Part shown: piece by piece, positions 1 to 13,269 of the stretch
How the letters are laid out: every line of letters starts with the position of its first letter
How positions within the stretch are numbered: the first letter of the stretch is position 1
The notes under the pieces: model-generated
Seen by the model: the letters and a program-made list of their open reading frames with translations, nothing else
What the model was told of the DNA's origin: nothing
The model's database searches: none
Program-made: the position numbers and the translations under genes
Source: Grammothele lineata
Lineage: Eukaryota; Basidiomycota; Agaricomycetes; Polyporales; Polyporaceae
DNA: 64,000 nt
Direction of reading: 5' to 3'
NCBI GenBank assembly: GCA_002150815.3
Contig: NDFF03000160.1
Location: 60,824 to 124,823 of the forward strand

Positions 1-1313
1 TGTATGTGACAGGGGTGAGTATTTGAAGTGGTGCATGTAGACATATTCAAGACCGCAATTTCACAGAGGCCTGGAGCTATCACGCGCTCAGTCAGCCTTG
101 AGTTTGGTCATGTACGTCCTATGGGCAGGTGCGCACTCGTAAGGCCTGCGTATATAAGACTACTATTGAGATTTTCATGCTAGTGTTCTCCTCAATGCGA
201 ACCTTCGCCCTCAGCCGGAGTCAACTCCTTGCCGCCCTCGTATTCACCCTCTCCATGGTGTCAGTCGGAGTGAATGTGGTGCGTTACAGCCAAAACGCGT
301 TAAACGTTCTCCGCTCTCTGAATGACAGCTCTTCCTCAGTATCAGATTATGACCCTCTATTTGACTAAGGAATCTGGTGGCGGACTTGAGGTGGGTACCT
401 CAGCATCGGTAGCTGACGCAAAGATGTGAGTAAATCTACCTGCAGAGAACGTATGGAAATCTGATATGCTATATGAAGATGTGGGTACACTCTCACTCTC
501 CGCATACGGTGAACGAAACGCTTGCACTCCCTTGCAGTTACCATCGTCTCTCGATCGACCCTGATGAGCGCTGACGCAATTGTCATTGGCACAACCTGGT
601 ATAAACTGTGGAAAGGGCGGGTGGATTTTGTGCTTGGAAGGAACACGCTCTCAAGCATTCTTCTCGTTGATGGTGAGACATGTACCTTTGCTCCCTGGCT
701 GCAACAATTTTAATGCAGAGTTGGCGATGAGCAGGAACGATCTATTTCATGTATGTATTCTGTGTCAAATTGACGTTTAAGTGGATGATGTCTGAGGATT
801 AGGGTGTCCTGGATACTCCTAGCACCCTTCTAGTTCTCAACGCGCTGCATCTGACTCTTACACTGTTATCTCTGGTGCGTAGACAATACTGTACTGTACT
901 GGTAACATTCTAACACCATACCAAGGCGGAAGATACGGAGAATGGCAGCATTATTACCAGGTTCACAGACCCGTACGTCCTCGAATAAGTGTTGCCATGA
1001 CTGTATTGTCTGCCGCCTCCGCACTGACAAAAAGGCACATAGCTTGACGTCGATACTCATATCGCGCTTCATGCTCGACTTACAGGCCGCAAACAGGGCA
1101 TCCGCCCATGCTTCCTCGAGCGGAGACGTTGACTCGATCGTGTTCAATCGAGTCGTAGGCTCGCTCGGGGCATCGATCAGCCTCGACCACTTCACCGCTG
1201 ACGAGCCCGAAGAGGATGAAGGCGAAAGTGGGATATGCAACACGGGAAACCTCGCCGTTTCTCGATCAGAGAGCGAAGAGGCCAGGAGCGAGGATGTTCA
1301 TGGCGTCGCTTGA
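1..1313 (+). CDS. DUF6533 family membrane protein, copy 1 (5' part outside window)
   Basis: The gene enters the window in the middle; the start and the DUF6533 exon lie upstream of base 1. Exons seen: an incoming membrane block ending at 128 (ends MYVLWAG), 184-278 (VFSSMRTFALSRS then a hydrophobic stretch), 340-425, a block ending at 672 whose left border I could not resolve, a 16-nt micro-exon 735-750 (GTIYF), 823-874, 926-972 (ends ITRFTDP) and the last exon 1043-1313 (starts LTSILISRFMLDLQAANRAS). Frames join correctly across the resolved introns. The tail after the last membrane segment is acidic and hydrophilic, ending in VHGVA before TGA. Same exon order and phases as copies 2-5. Function of the family is unknown. 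No break seen in the visible part. Confidence 0.85.
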
Positions 1314-1529
1314 TGCAGACGACGGGAGGGGAAGGAGGGCCCAGGGAATGTTTCTTGGTGAATCGAATCTCCAAGCTAGAAGTCCTCCGAGAGCTCGCAA
1401 ACGTCTTGAATATCTTATATCTGTCTGTATCTCTACGTCATCTCTTCTTGTACACCTGTCTTGAACGGGTACAGATCGTAATAGTTTGCTGAATTAGGTG
1501 GAGAATCGAGATAGCGCTGCAGCATGCCT

Positions 1530-2370
1530 ACCAAGTCTGAAACGGAATTATCCAATTTAGCAATCGGTGTGATATGCAGCTGAGGCGATCTCATACATGG
1601 TATGTTGTGGAACGTGAACAGAGGCAGGAAGAGGCGTAGCCTATTCGTATCCAACTCCGAATTCAGAACGAAGACATGCCGGGTCTAGATCCTGCGTTTT
1701 AGAAATATGCATTGATATTTCAGGAACTCAGCTGAGAGACAGATCACGCAGGTGCAACATTCTCGCACTGGACATACAGGTTAGCGTAAGCAGAGACTGG
1801 AGACGGCGAACACACATAAAACCTACCGTCGCGCTTGAATAGGGGTGTGTGTGCAATGTCCGCGCCTCGACTGCTGGGTTGCGCGTGGTCCGAACCCACA
1901 AGCCATGGAGCAAGGCCTCGAGGAACGCGAAGTGCGTGTGCTGGATTGCGGGTTGACGCGACGAGTGTCCCTTCTGAGCAATCGCGCACATTTCCTAGAA
2001 TCGGGGCGGTATGTTTTTGAAAGCAAGACTGAGCAACGCGATATAAGGTACCGCTATAAGAAAATGAGGTCGATATTGATCCGCGAGCTTCCTCATAATA
2101 GCACGAGCATATGGGGAGATAATATGGGATACTCGAGGTGGTTCGTATATACACCCTCAACAGACCCATATCCACACACATGGCTACGAACGCATTCTCG
2201 TTTTTGAGTTTTCGCTGCGAAGATAAAAGACAGGATTTAGAAGCTCTAGTCAAGGAACCTTACTACGTGGCGGCGTCGTCGAGAACGGTTCTAGAGGCCG
2301 AGACCATCATCCGTCGGTATCATTAAGGCAACATGTTCCGCCACGGCGAGGAGGCAGTCTGTGCCCTAAG
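1530..2370. other. Extra ~750-base segment present only after copy 1
   Basis: The 3' flanks of copies 1 and 2 align up to the phrase ATGCCTACCA (near 1526 and 9167) and again from about 2375 and 9280. Between these points the first spacer is roughly 750 bases longer. It is either an insertion here or a deletion after copy 2. I could not identify terminal repeats or a target duplication by eye. Confidence 0.4.
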
Positions 2371-2439
2371 GAGAGAGTATCAAGGATGGCGACCGAGCCA
2401 GGAGGCTAAACCTCGCGAGCTACTCGGCTAGTCAAGCAG

Positions 2440-5400
2440 CCCTGTGCAAAGCGAGTGCCCGTACGCAGCGCGGCCGAGCGCGCGCACCTAGGTTACGTAC
2501 CCGGCGTGTCGTCTTTGAACATGCAGGTGACGCGAGCGCGTACGGGGAGGCTGAGTCGTCTCGTGTGGCCGTGGCCAAACGAAATGTCACGGACAAACTT
2601 CATGAAGGGGAGACTGTTGTGGTGTGATCCGGAGACTCCCTGAATACAGTACCCATAATCCGTATGGAGATGTTGGGGGCGCGAGGTTCCAGGAAAGGCG
2701 TACATATGCGCGTGAGCTGGCGCCCACGAGGAATAGACCTCAGGAAGTGAAGACGAGGATTGAGCGCTTGAGGTATAAGGTGTTGGATGCGAAAGAATGT
2801 AGAGAGGGTCTGGGCGGGGCCGTCCCACCCAGGGCGAAACGTCTAGACTGGATGCGAGAGGCGAAAGACAGCGTCGCACGTGAGGACGGCGGCCGCGGAC
2901 CATGCTGCGCTGCTGCGAATCGCGATGATCATAGTCCTGTACGCGTCCCCTGTGTCCGCATGTCTTTGGGTGCTGAATATTGTGGGCACTACGAAGAGGG
3001 TCGTCCGAGTACGGTGAGGCGAGGCAGAAGTGCGTCTGAGTTGATGACGTCATGGGCGCTCCCGATCGTGAGGATGAAGCGAGCCGGACAGGACGTGTCG
3101 TCGCGGCCGGATGGCTAGTTCTCAGGGCATCCCCTCGAGAGAACTTGAGAAGACGTCGAGTGTGGCAAGCGTTCTGTGCCTTACGCGACGAGCGTGACAG
3201 CACACTGCGGGAGACCGCTTGTGGACGGTGTGGGGCCTGCGTCACGAGTCACAAGCGAAGCCAAGTACGTCCTGTTCACATCGGGGAGAACTTCCGTTAT
3301 GTGTGCGCCAGTCGCGCATATCCGGTAGGGCTCACGGCTCTCCTGCTCGTTCGATGCTAATATGATGCGCTTAGATGTGGTATTCGAGGCATCGCAAAGA
3401 TGCATCACGTACCGATACGCTTGTGCCCCGGTTGTAAACGGACGGAGCATAATCCAAGTTGACCGGCTTCGCAAAGAGTCAAATCGGCCTCGCGGCGAGT
3501 TGCGCGAGGCCGTGCTAAAAGAGCACGTTGCACTGGGTGTCGGGCGACAGGCAGGCGGCGACCACCAGGGTGGAGGGGACTCGTATACCAGTCACCAGTG
3601 CGGGGGAGCGAGCTGTGTAAGGGGTCCCACATGAAATCAACAGTCGTTCATTTCCACTAGCAACATCGGTACGTACCCCCACAAACAATGCGCGACCGCG
3701 ACGTCTAATGATGATCGCGGTCTCCCCTTAACGAGCACGGTCGCGCGGACGTCCTTCGCTTCAGGGAAGACTACAGTCGAGGGCCGAGGAAGCTGATCGC
3801 GCCCCACTCGTGAGCGTGAACCTTGAGTTCAGCGTGCACACCCGTCCCGTACCCATAGCATACGGCTGGAGCCCGGGGTGAGACGCAGGTTAACAGAGAG
3901 CACGGCTAATCGCGCGCACCAAACAAGCAGCCGCTGACGCCTCGTCCAAGAACGCGTGAGTAGCGCTCTCGGCGCGGAGAAGCGCGCGCGCGAAGAGCGA
4001 GTTATCTCAAGAGGTCGCAGAGGCGCCTGAACGAGTGGGGGTAATCCGGTCTGGCGAGAGCTTGGTCGATAAAAGCTTCTGGGGTGGCGTGGCGTACGGG
4101 TGTGAGAAGGACGTGGAGAACACGAGGCTTTCAAGGTAGAGACGAGATACGTGTATGCGCGCAAGCTGGCATGGGTACGCCCGCGGCACGCTCCCGTGTA
4201 CATCTTGGTAGAAGGCGTGACACAGAAGTATAGCCCTGAGCGCGTGAGAGTGCGCCCTAGGCATCCAGAGCGGCGTGTCGAGATTGAACGTGGAGAGAGA
4301 AGAATGGCGCGGTACTCAGGAGCTCTTGGGCGGGCTGCCCCGCATTCAGCCGACAGGAGGATTCTCGGACGGGCGTTGGGGCGCCCTTGAGAGGCATATG
4401 TATATTCCCGCAGTGTCATACCGGCACTTCGAGGTGGGACACCTAATGCCCATGGGAGTGCTGAAGGAAGATCCTATAGGCGCTGTCCAGGGGAACACAG
4501 CAGAGCGCGAAATGGGGATGTCGAGGTCGGATCGATGAGCTCCGTCACCACAATTGAGTTACAGGGTTGTCGGGTGTGTACAGGAGAGGTAAACCAGGCG
4601 AACTGGGGGCCAGAACCAGAACGATTTTCGCGACGAGTGGCCCAGCGTATGACGAGATGTCGCTAACAAAGCGTTGTTGCGAAATTGCACGTTCTGCACA
4701 AGCCTGACACCACGAATGTGCGAGATGAGGTATCTCTGCGCATGAAGCGATGTGTCCAAGGCGAGACCAACCCTTTGTTAGTGCAACTGCCTCTACGACC
4801 GCATATACGCGTGAATACATACCTGAGTACGAGTTTCACTGAATGGTAATTGCCATGCGCATCTCTAGCACGTTGGTAAGCCTATCGTGTATCCGTTAAG
4901 TACAACTTTGGCGGGGGGATGACAGGCAAACGAGTCAGATGACGGACTCACCGACTGCCACGTAAGTATACACTGTAGGCACTGGATCGGCCCATAAGAC
5001 ACCGTGACGTGGGCCCTGTCCATGAGGATGTGAGAGGTGCTAACCATTTTATGTTGAGGTGGAAGCGAAGAGTCGGTCAAGCAGCGACGAGATTGCTGAC
5101 CAAGCTTGCGATGGTAGCGTCGCCGGAGACTTGCTAGGATATCCGGGCGTGGTATTACGGGCCGGCGCTGGATTCTCCAGGAGGGGTGAGCGGGTAGGGC
5201 CTATCGAGCGGGAGTGGGTGAGTATCAGCGGGTGATGAGTGACGTTGCGGGGTAACAGTCAGCATGGGGTCAGAAAAGTGTTGAGCGATGATGGCGTACT
5301 ACTATCCGCGCAATGTCCGGGATCCGAAGAGAAGAACGCCGGGCGGATCCTTGAGGGCGTAAAGACCGCACTTGTGGGAATGACTGAGAACTAATAGCAA

Positions 5401-5975
5401 TACAAAAAGAGAGCTTACTGTATAGATTAATGACTGATCTTTAAATCGAAGACCCATGGCGGGACTGGAGGAGTCTGCCCGCGGGATGCCAGCGTGGCTG
5501 CCAAGGGCGTGTAAGGGGGGAGCCCATAGACGCCTGTGCGAGTGATAGAGATCTTATCGCGGCCTTATCGCGCTGAGTCAGCCACCGGCATCTCATCCGG
5601 CATGGGCTCCATCCAACGGCCCATGCTTCGACTCGCCGCCATGGCACTCCAAGAACTGTCCTCGCACTTCAAAATGTCAACGAGAACTCGTGTACAGACG
5701 ACTCGGCACTCGGTCACCAGCGTCTCCGCCACGGCCCAGGTCAACCACTTGTGCGGTACAGCAGGCTCGTGCCCCGGCGCCGCATCCCGCCAAGTTTGCG
5801 CCGCTCGGAGCCGCCACTGCTCAGACAAGCTGTTTTCGCGCTGACCCCAGCAAGGTCGGTACAGGGGAGCGCAACCAAACTGAGAGTTGCTGAGGGACGG
5901 GAACATTGTTGACTGTAAGTCTCCTCCCCCGTGCCTGGCACTCCCGCCGCTGACGTTCATCGCGCGTTGCGTGAG
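2440..5975. repeat. Degenerate spacer repeat, first copy
   Basis: Aligns in order, on the same strand, with 9335-12800 at an offset of about 6,860-6,890. Matching landmarks include GTGCCCGTACGCAGCGC (near 2455 and 9351), the stretch around TGATGACGTCAT (near 3042 and 9916) followed by GGATGGCTAGTTCTCAGGG (near 3108 and 9980), the CGTGAATACA block (near 4810 and 11660), and the CTGAGTCAGCC block (near 5573 and 12431). Divergence and small indels are heavy, so the duplication is not recent. No intact reading frame is shared between the two copies. Confidence 0.6.
5550..5602 (+). promoter_or_regulatory. Spacer block with TGAGTCA core (block 1)
   Basis: AGATCTTATC followed by a TGAGTCA heptamer at 5574-5580 and CCACCGGCATCTC. 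The heptamer is the Gcn4/CPC1 (bZIP) type site. The block recurs in the next three spacers. A regulatory role is inference from conservation only. Confidence 0.3.
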
Positions 5976-7203
5976 ACTCGTTTTTGTATACCCATGCGAC
6001 GTCTATATCGAGATGTGAGACTATCTTGTAGACTAAACTATCCCGTGCCGCAGCGCGAGTTCTCAGTGCTCACCCGTACATGCTTCAGGTAAAGCGATTT
6101 AGCGAAGACTCGCGTTCGATTGACGCTACTAAGACTGATTCATGGGTTTCCGATCAAGTGCTCACAATGTCCGAGTTGTACAGAACTCGGACGCGATTGC
6201 TGTGAAGGAGCGCGTTTGCTCCTGATATGCTAAGTACTCGTCCAATCATTAATCGAGGTACCGCGCCTCAAAACCAATCTGTCACCATTATCAGATTGTG
6301 GTTCTCGAGGCCCATATGTGGCAGCGCAGACCTCTGAATGGAAAGGCATATACACGGGTGGAGATACGGATAGAGCGTACAATGGCTCGCAATGCGCTGA
6401 TCGTCTGTGAGTTCCGATCTTTCTGCGATGTCGAAAGTGTGCACGCTACTCTGGCGATGCGCGATATCATGCATATTCATGCATGAAAAGACATGAGCCA
6501 CCTCTGTGAATTGAAAATTTATGCACGGTTCCACCTCCGAGATTCGAAGTTGGATAGGGTCTCCAAGCAAGTATTGAAATAGATCATTCTTCGTTTTCCG
6601 GTTCGTCAAAAAGTTCTGCCACGCGACCTCACTGCGACAGATAAGTAGCTCAGATACCTTGACGTAGAAATCCGTACTCATACCGAGCGGGCGATGATGC
6701 TGTCAGTAGCATTCATTTCTTGGACGAACACACAGTACTGATATCAACTTTCAGAGACCACATCATGATCGATAGAAGCGAGAAATGCAAGACCATAGCT
6801 CGGCCCGAACATCTCGGGAGTCCAGCCCTTGTAGTCGTCGCGAGGCTCTGACCTTTGAACTGTGGGTAGAACATTACTGTTTTTATTGTACGACGTCGTA
6901 AACAACAAATTGCCTCGATCGGGTTAAAGGGTGGCACAGGGGGAGATTCCTGTGACATGCTTTGGGCGAAGACATTGCACCTTCCATTCTGTCAGATTAT
7001 CGACTAACCATTATGACGACCGTGGCTGTTTCCGATTGTGGTTGAATTATTGTGAGATGGATCGTTCATGCGACAATTATGTACCCATCGGCGACTTGAT
7101 GGTGTTAAATATATAGACGGCCAATGCTCCGCGTCAAGCAGCAGTACTTGAATCGCAGAAGGTAAGAAGATAAACCTCATCCCTACACCCATTTCTACAG
7201 GAC

Positions 7204-8952
7204 ATGGCGTCCCAGGCCGATGCTTCTGAGCTCATTTCGTCTTTGAATGCCATGTACGACGCTTCCCTATGTTCTGACGTGTTCTGAGCACATTTCATTT
7301 TGCTGACATATTTCCCTCTGAAGCACGGTGCAGACCTACTGTGATCTGGCAGCATCAGGCAAGGGTTTAGAATGAAGCGCATCATAGCATCACATACTAA
7401 CTCAAGGTCCTCCCAGTTCTCGTCCTCTATGACCATATACAAACGTTCGACGCCGAGGTCAAGTATTTCTGGTCGACCAAGATCACAGGCGCCGTCGTCC
7501 TCTTCTTCGCAAACCGATACCTCAACCTTCTCGCACAATACATCCTTGTCATTATCGAGGATTTCGACTTTTCCATCCCTGTTTTGGTGCGTTATGCTCT
7601 CGTGGCTCGAAGATGTAACCCTTTCCCTCACGGCCTGTATGCGGTAGGGGTAAGTCTTCTTGCTCGCGTATGTGAACATATTCAAGACCGCAATTTGGCA
7701 GCTTCCTGGAGCTATCACGCACTCAGTTAGCCTTGGATTTGGTCATGTACGTTTTGTGGGCAGGTAAGCACTGCAAGGGCTGAGTATATAGGACTATAAT
7801 TGAACTTACATGGCAGTGTTCTCCTCAATGCGAACGTTCTCCCTCAGCCGGAGTCGACTCCTCGCCGCCCTCGTATTCACCCTCTCCATGCCGTCAGTCG
7901 GGGTGAATGTGGTGCGTCACAGACAGAACGTGTCAGACGTTCTTCATTTTCTGACTGGCAGCTCTACGCTCAGTATCAGATCACGACCATCTACTTGGCC
8001 AAGGATTCTGATGATATACTTGCTGTAGGCACCACAATATCAGTAGCCGACTCAAGGATGTAAGTGCCTATACCTGCGGAGAGCGTATGGCAATCTGATA
8101 TGCTATATGCAGGCGTGCGTACACTCTCACTCTCCGCGTACTGTAAATGAAATTCTTGCATTCCCCGCTAGTTACTATTGTCTCTCGATCGACTCTGATG
8201 TTTGCTGACGCCATCGTCATTGGCACGACCTGGTATAAACTGTGGAAAGGACGGGTGAATTTTGTGCTGGGAAGGAAAACACTCTCGAACATTCTCCTCG
8301 TTGATGGTGAGAGCTGTAATTTTGTTCCCTAGTTGAAACACTGCTGATGAAGACTTGGCGATGAGGATCAATCTACTTCGTGTATGTATTCTGTGTCAAA
8401 ATGAGGTTTAAATGCATGGCGTCTGATGACTAGTATATCTTGGGAACACCTAGCACCCTTCTAGTCCTCAACACACTGCATCTCACTCTGACACAGTTAC
8501 CGTTCGTGCGTATACAATAATTTGTCTTAATGAATGTTCATAACACTATATCAAGGCCATCGAAGATGGAGTCGATGGTAGTCTTGTTACAAGATTGACA
8601 GACCCGTACGTGCTCAAATCATTGTTGCGCACGACTCTTCTACCTGTCACCTCTGAATTCACGTCATGACACGTACAGCTTGACGTCCATACTCATCTCT
8701 CGCTTCATGCTGGACTTACAAGCCGCAAACAGGGCGTCCACCTATGCTTCCTCGAGGGGAGAGGTCGACTCAATCGTCTTCAACCGAGTCTTGGGTTCGC
8801 TCGTGCCGTCGACTGGCCCCGACCACTTAATCGCTGATGAGCCCGAGGACGGTGATGGTGGAGATGGCGTATGCAACACGGGAGGCTCCACAACCTCCTT
8901 GCCAGATAATGGAGAGACAGAGAGAGGCGAAGGCGTCGAGGTAGTCGTTTGA
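7204..8952 (+). CDS. DUF6533 family membrane protein, copy 2
   Basis: First complete copy. DUF6533 proteins are fungal multi-pass membrane proteins of unknown function marked by a YEH..TF..EV..FW stretch; here it reads LVLYDHIQTFDAEVKYFW. Exon 1 (7204-7253, 50 nt) gives MASQADASELISSLNA; exon 2 (7324-7358, 35 nt) ends at CAG before a GC donor (GCAAGG); exon 3 (7417-7586) carries the DUF6533 motif and a hydrophobic segment ending near FANRYLNLL. Then come the MYVLWAG block, VFSSMRTFSLSRSRLL, a YQITTIYLAK exon, the SRSTLM..TTWYKL exon, the 16-nt micro-exon 8366-8381, a LLVLN..HL exon, and the last exon 8679-8952 with a soluble acidic tail. The ATG at 7204 is chosen because the same 50-nt first exon recurs in most copies. 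No frame break seen. Length is roughly 350 residues. Confidence 0.88.
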
Positions 8953-9334
8953 TGGAGGCGATAGGAGGGGCGCGATGGAAATATTTCTTGGTGACTCGAA
9001 TCTCTGGCCGATTGGAAGTACCTGAAGAGTTCGCAAACGTTTTCATTGTTCTGTATCTGTCTGCGGTTCCATGGTATCATGTCTTGTGGACACTAGTCTC
9101 GTACTGGTACAAGTCGTAACTATTTGGCAAATTTCGGGGAAATAGCGACATGGCACTTCAGGATGCCTACCATGATCGCGAAGGTATTCTATGATTCAAC
9201 GATCCGCCGGGCACGCCAGTGGCACGTGAACATCTTGGGGACTTACACCATGACAGGAATGCTGATTATGTCGTACGGGGAGAGCCAAGGATACCAAGCC
9301 TCGCGGGTTGTTCGGTTACTCGCGCAGCCCGGTA

Positions 9335-12300
9335 TAAAATACGTGCCCGTACGCAGCGCCGTTGGAAGCGCGCACTTGGGAAATGGTAGTCGACGTGTCA
9401 TCCTCGAATGTGAAAGCGACGAGGGCGTGGCGGGAAAGTAGAAAGCGCATAGGAGCGTGAAGTTTAGATGAGGGGCGAGCGAGAGCTGAGCCGCATCGCG
9501 TGATCGTAGTCGACGAAGAGGTCATATAGAGGCTGCATTTGGACCGGGTGATTAAATAGATGCGATCTCGACACGCTTCACATGCAGTGCCCATGGGCTG
9601 TATTGCGGGTGTACGGCATTCGAGGAAAGGTGTGCGCATTCGTATGAGACAATCACCGCGAGCTCCCAGGGTCACCTTGCCTTGACGTACTACGCTCGGC
9701 TTGTAATTACGAGTGCGGTGAGCGAGGGAGCACGAGCTCCGCCCTGCGAGGAGCGAGAAGGGCCGCGCTGCGTCGCTGTGAATCGCGATGGTCATAGTCG
9801 GGCACGAGCGCACTGCAGTAGGCAGGCTCGCGGACGCCTACCATAGCAGAGGCCAGAAAGAGGGCCGTTCCCGTGCGGCGAGGCAGGAGCGAGGGACCGA
9901 AGTGCGCCTGGGTCGATGACGTCATGCGCGCTCCCGATCGGGAGGACGCAACGAGCCGGCCAGGACGTGTCGTCGCGAACGGATGGCTAGTTCTCAGGGT
10001 GTCCCCTTGGGAGCAGGAGGGGACTTCGACTGCAAACTTTCTGTGCCTTGCGCGATAGGGGAGCAGCACGCTGCAGAGGACCTCTTGTAGACGGTGTGGG
10101 GGAGCCTGAACGTGAGCGTCGTGAAAGCGAAGCTACGTACGTTCAGTTTTTGTCAGGAGGGCCTTCGATGTTATCCTGGCGCAGATCGTATATAATGGAT
10201 AGATCTTGAGGCTTTCCTGCTCGTCCACTGCTAACACAACGTTCTTAGACATGTATCACAAGACATCGCAAGGAAGCTTCACATACCGGTATTCCTGCGA
10301 ACGTACTGATGCGTTTGTAGCTCCCGTCGTGACCAGATGAGACGTGATTCAGACTGATCAGCTTTGAAAAGGGTCGAATCAATCTCGCGGTGATTGGCCC
10401 TAGGCCGTGCGCGCAGAGTGTGTTGTGACGGGCGTCGGGCGACAGGCAGGCGAAGGCCACCAGGACGAAAGAAGCTTGTGCACCGAAGCAGGCGAGTGAA
10501 CGGTGCGAAGGGTTCCGTATGAAATAAAGACTGGCTCATTCGCAAGAAGCCTAGGTACGTACCTCCGCATTCGATGCGCGACTGCGACGTCCCATAGTGA
10601 ACGCGGTCCCCCCTGGACGAGAACGTTTGAGCGGACATCCTTCGCGTCGGGGAAGGTCATGGTCGATATCTCAGGAAGCGCGTCCGATCGCACCCCAGAC
10701 CCGAGCGCGCGGCTCCAGTGCTTCGTGCGCGCCCATCCTGTATCCACAAGCTATCATACGTCCGGGGCCCGAGATGAGATCCAGTCAAACAGAGAGCACG
10801 GCTAATCGCGCGCACCAAACGAGCAGCAGCAGAGGCGTCATCCAGGAACGCGTAGGTGACGCGCGCGGGGTAGGGGACCGCGCGCGCGAAGACTGCGTTA
10901 TCTCAGGAGGCTGCCGAGGCGTCGAGGAAATCCGGTTTGGAGAGAGCGCGGTGGGGAGATGGTTCTGGAGTGAGGCCGCGGTGGAGGGGCGCGAGAGTGA
11001 TGGAGAGAACGTGGGGCTTTCAAGGTAGAGACGGGATGTGTATACGTGCGCGAGCTGGCAGGGGCCCCCGCGGCCCATGCGTCAACATAAATCTTGATTG
11101 CGAAGGGCGCGGCGCAGGAGTACAGCCATGAGCGCGTGCTCGCACGCCCTAGACTGAACGTGCAAGGCGAGGAACGGCATGTTCGTCGAAAGCTCTTGCG
11201 CGGCCGCTCCCCTTTCGGCAGACTGGCAGGAGGATCATCGAACGCGCGCAAGGAACGCTTGCTGGGGTTGTCTATTGAAAATGAGAATCTAGACAGCGTC
11301 CTGTGTGTGCGCGAGGTGAGAAATAGAACACCGAAGGGAGTGGGACTATGGATGCCACTTACCAAGCAGAACATTGCAGAGCATGGGATGGGAGTCTCGA
11401 GCCATATTGACGAGCTGCGTCACTCCAAATGAGTAGAGAGGTCTTCGAGCGTGTATACGAGTAGCTAACTCAGAAGCGCTTGGGGTAGAGACAGCATGAT
11501 CCCCACGACAAGTGATAAAGCACCTGAAGGGACGGGTGCGATGTTGGATAATACACATCATGGATTTGTGGGAATGGAGCGTCCCTGAGAAGAAAGCGGC
11601 GTGTGTCTAATGTTGGATCAATACGTCGTTAGACTTACTGCCTACGCGATGGCATATACACGTGAATACACACCTGAGCGCAGGTCTCACCAAATGGCAA
11701 TCGCCTCGCGCGCAGAGCCAGTGCTCTAACATGCGAACAGGCCTATCATATTTCCGTTCAGCACCACTTTCCCAAGATATATCAAGCGAACAATCCGAAA
11801 AATGAACTTACGGACTCTGCCACGTATTCACGGGTGGGCCCATGGGGACGGGGACGTGAGACCCGCCCGTGAGACAGTGTGACACGCCAACAGGTTCACG
11901 TTAAAATAAAGACAGAGAATCGGTCAAGCAGCGAAGAGAATGTTAGTCGCGTGTGGCGACAGAGAGGCTTTCGGTGGCAGCGTTGCCAGACACTTGCCTG
12001 CAGGGGTGACCTAGGCGTGGTAGTACGGCGCTGTATTCCCCATGACCACGGTGGGGAGAAAGCCTATCGAGCGCGGGCGGGTGAGTATCAGCGGGCAATG
12101 AGTGATCTGGCGATGCAAGAGCCAGCACGGGTTTAGAAAAGCGTCGAGTGGCGATGCAGATGACGTACCGTTCCTGCAATGTCCGTCGGATCCGGAGGCA
12201 AGAACCCCGGCTGGAACCTTGAGGGACGAAAGATCGCATTAACGGGTACAACCGAGAATGTGTCGAGGAGCAAGGAGAGTACTCACAACTGTGTAGGTGA

Positions 12301-12800
12301 ATGGCCGAGATGTGAGGCGAAGATCGATGGTGGGACCAGGGGGCGCGAGAGCGACTGGCAAGGGGCCGACGGCGCGCGCGATTGGCAGGAGCCCATAGAC
12401 GCCTGTGCAAGCGGAAGAGATCTTATCATGCTGAGTCAGCCGCCGGCAACCGGCATGGGCTCCGTCCACCGGTGCCTACTCCGCCGACTCACCTGGCAGC
12501 CTACGAGAGCTCGACAGACGACTCGGTCTCGACCGTCAGCCACTAACGTCTCAGCTAGGGCCCAGGACAGGATGAACCTTGTGCGCACGGTGCGGTCTCG
12601 TGCCCCGGCCCCCTCTGCGCTCTCAGCACCGCCCAGACAAGCCATTTCGCTCTGATCTCAAAGAGATCCGTATGGAGGAGCGCAGCCAAACCTGGGGGTG
12701 CTGTGGTGCGGGAACATGGTTGACGATGAGTTGTCTCCCCCGTGCCTGCCAGCATATGCGCGCACTTTCGCCGTTGAGTTTCGTTGTGCTTTGCGTGTCG
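9335..12800. repeat. Degenerate spacer repeat, second copy
   Basis: Partner of 2440-5975, same order and strand. The right border lies near the TTTGCGTGTCGCAG phrase at about 12790, matched by GTTGCGTGAGAC near 5965. Shorter related pieces occur in the spacers after copies 3 and 4, mainly around the TGACTCA block. Confidence 0.6.
12416..12470 (+). promoter_or_regulatory. Spacer block with TGAGTCA core (block 2)
   Basis: AGATCTTATCATGC then TGAGTCA at 12432-12438 and GCCGCCGGCA. Lies 0.84 kb upstream of the copy 3 start. See block 1 for the recurring pattern. Confidence 0.3.
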
Positions 12801-13269
12801 CAGCGATGGCCTGGTACCGCACCCAGCGTTCATTCTCGTCTGACGTAGCGCCTTTGTTCCTGCTCACTGTTTCCTGTAGTTGTTGCAATTTTTAGCCGGT
12901 ATATCGACGGCGAGATCCTATCACTTCTTTTCCTCAACATTGTGATAATCAAGCAACCCCAGTTGATTAAGAAGATGAAACTTAAAGGTAGAACTGGAGA
13001 CATAACCTGGGTACAATTTGAGCACCGCATCTTTCGCCAACGTAACACCGGTCGACGGTCTTGATTTACCCATAGGTGCGTGAGGACGTTGAGCGGCACA
13101 CAAGGTGATAACACCAGATTTTGTTTGATAGCTAGATGATTACGCGCAACTTCATTGGAGCGCAAATATAAGTTCACGTTCCGCATTGCAAGCAGGAGTA
13201 CTTAGGTTGCTGAGACAGCTGCAGAGTAAGAGAATCTCTCCATTCCTACAGTCGTTACGACGGAATAGG

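Larger units (their letters stand above)
1314..7203. other. Spacer between copies 1 and 2, no gene recognised
   Basis: 5.9 kb with only short, overlapping open frames on both strands and none with a recognisable domain. The first ~200 bases match the 3' flank of copy 2. From about 2440 to 5975 the sequence is a degenerate copy of the spacer after copy 2. The part 5976-7203 has no clear counterpart within the window. Confidence 0.6.
8953..13269. other. Spacer between copies 2 and 3, no gene recognised
   Basis: 4.3 kb. Apart from the degenerate repeat at 9335-12800 and the TGAGTCA block, only short open frames with no recognisable product. The last ~450 bases before copy 3 show no match elsewhere in the window that I could see. 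Confidence 0.6.

Noticed and set aside
2493..3245. 250-codon open frame on the - strand in the first spacer
   Set aside because: Its homologous region after copy 2 is broken into other frames, so the frame is not conserved; composition is Arg/Ser-rich.
9330..9350. TATAAAAT as a promoter in the second spacer
   Set aside because: No gene follows it; the first spacer does not keep it at the matching place.
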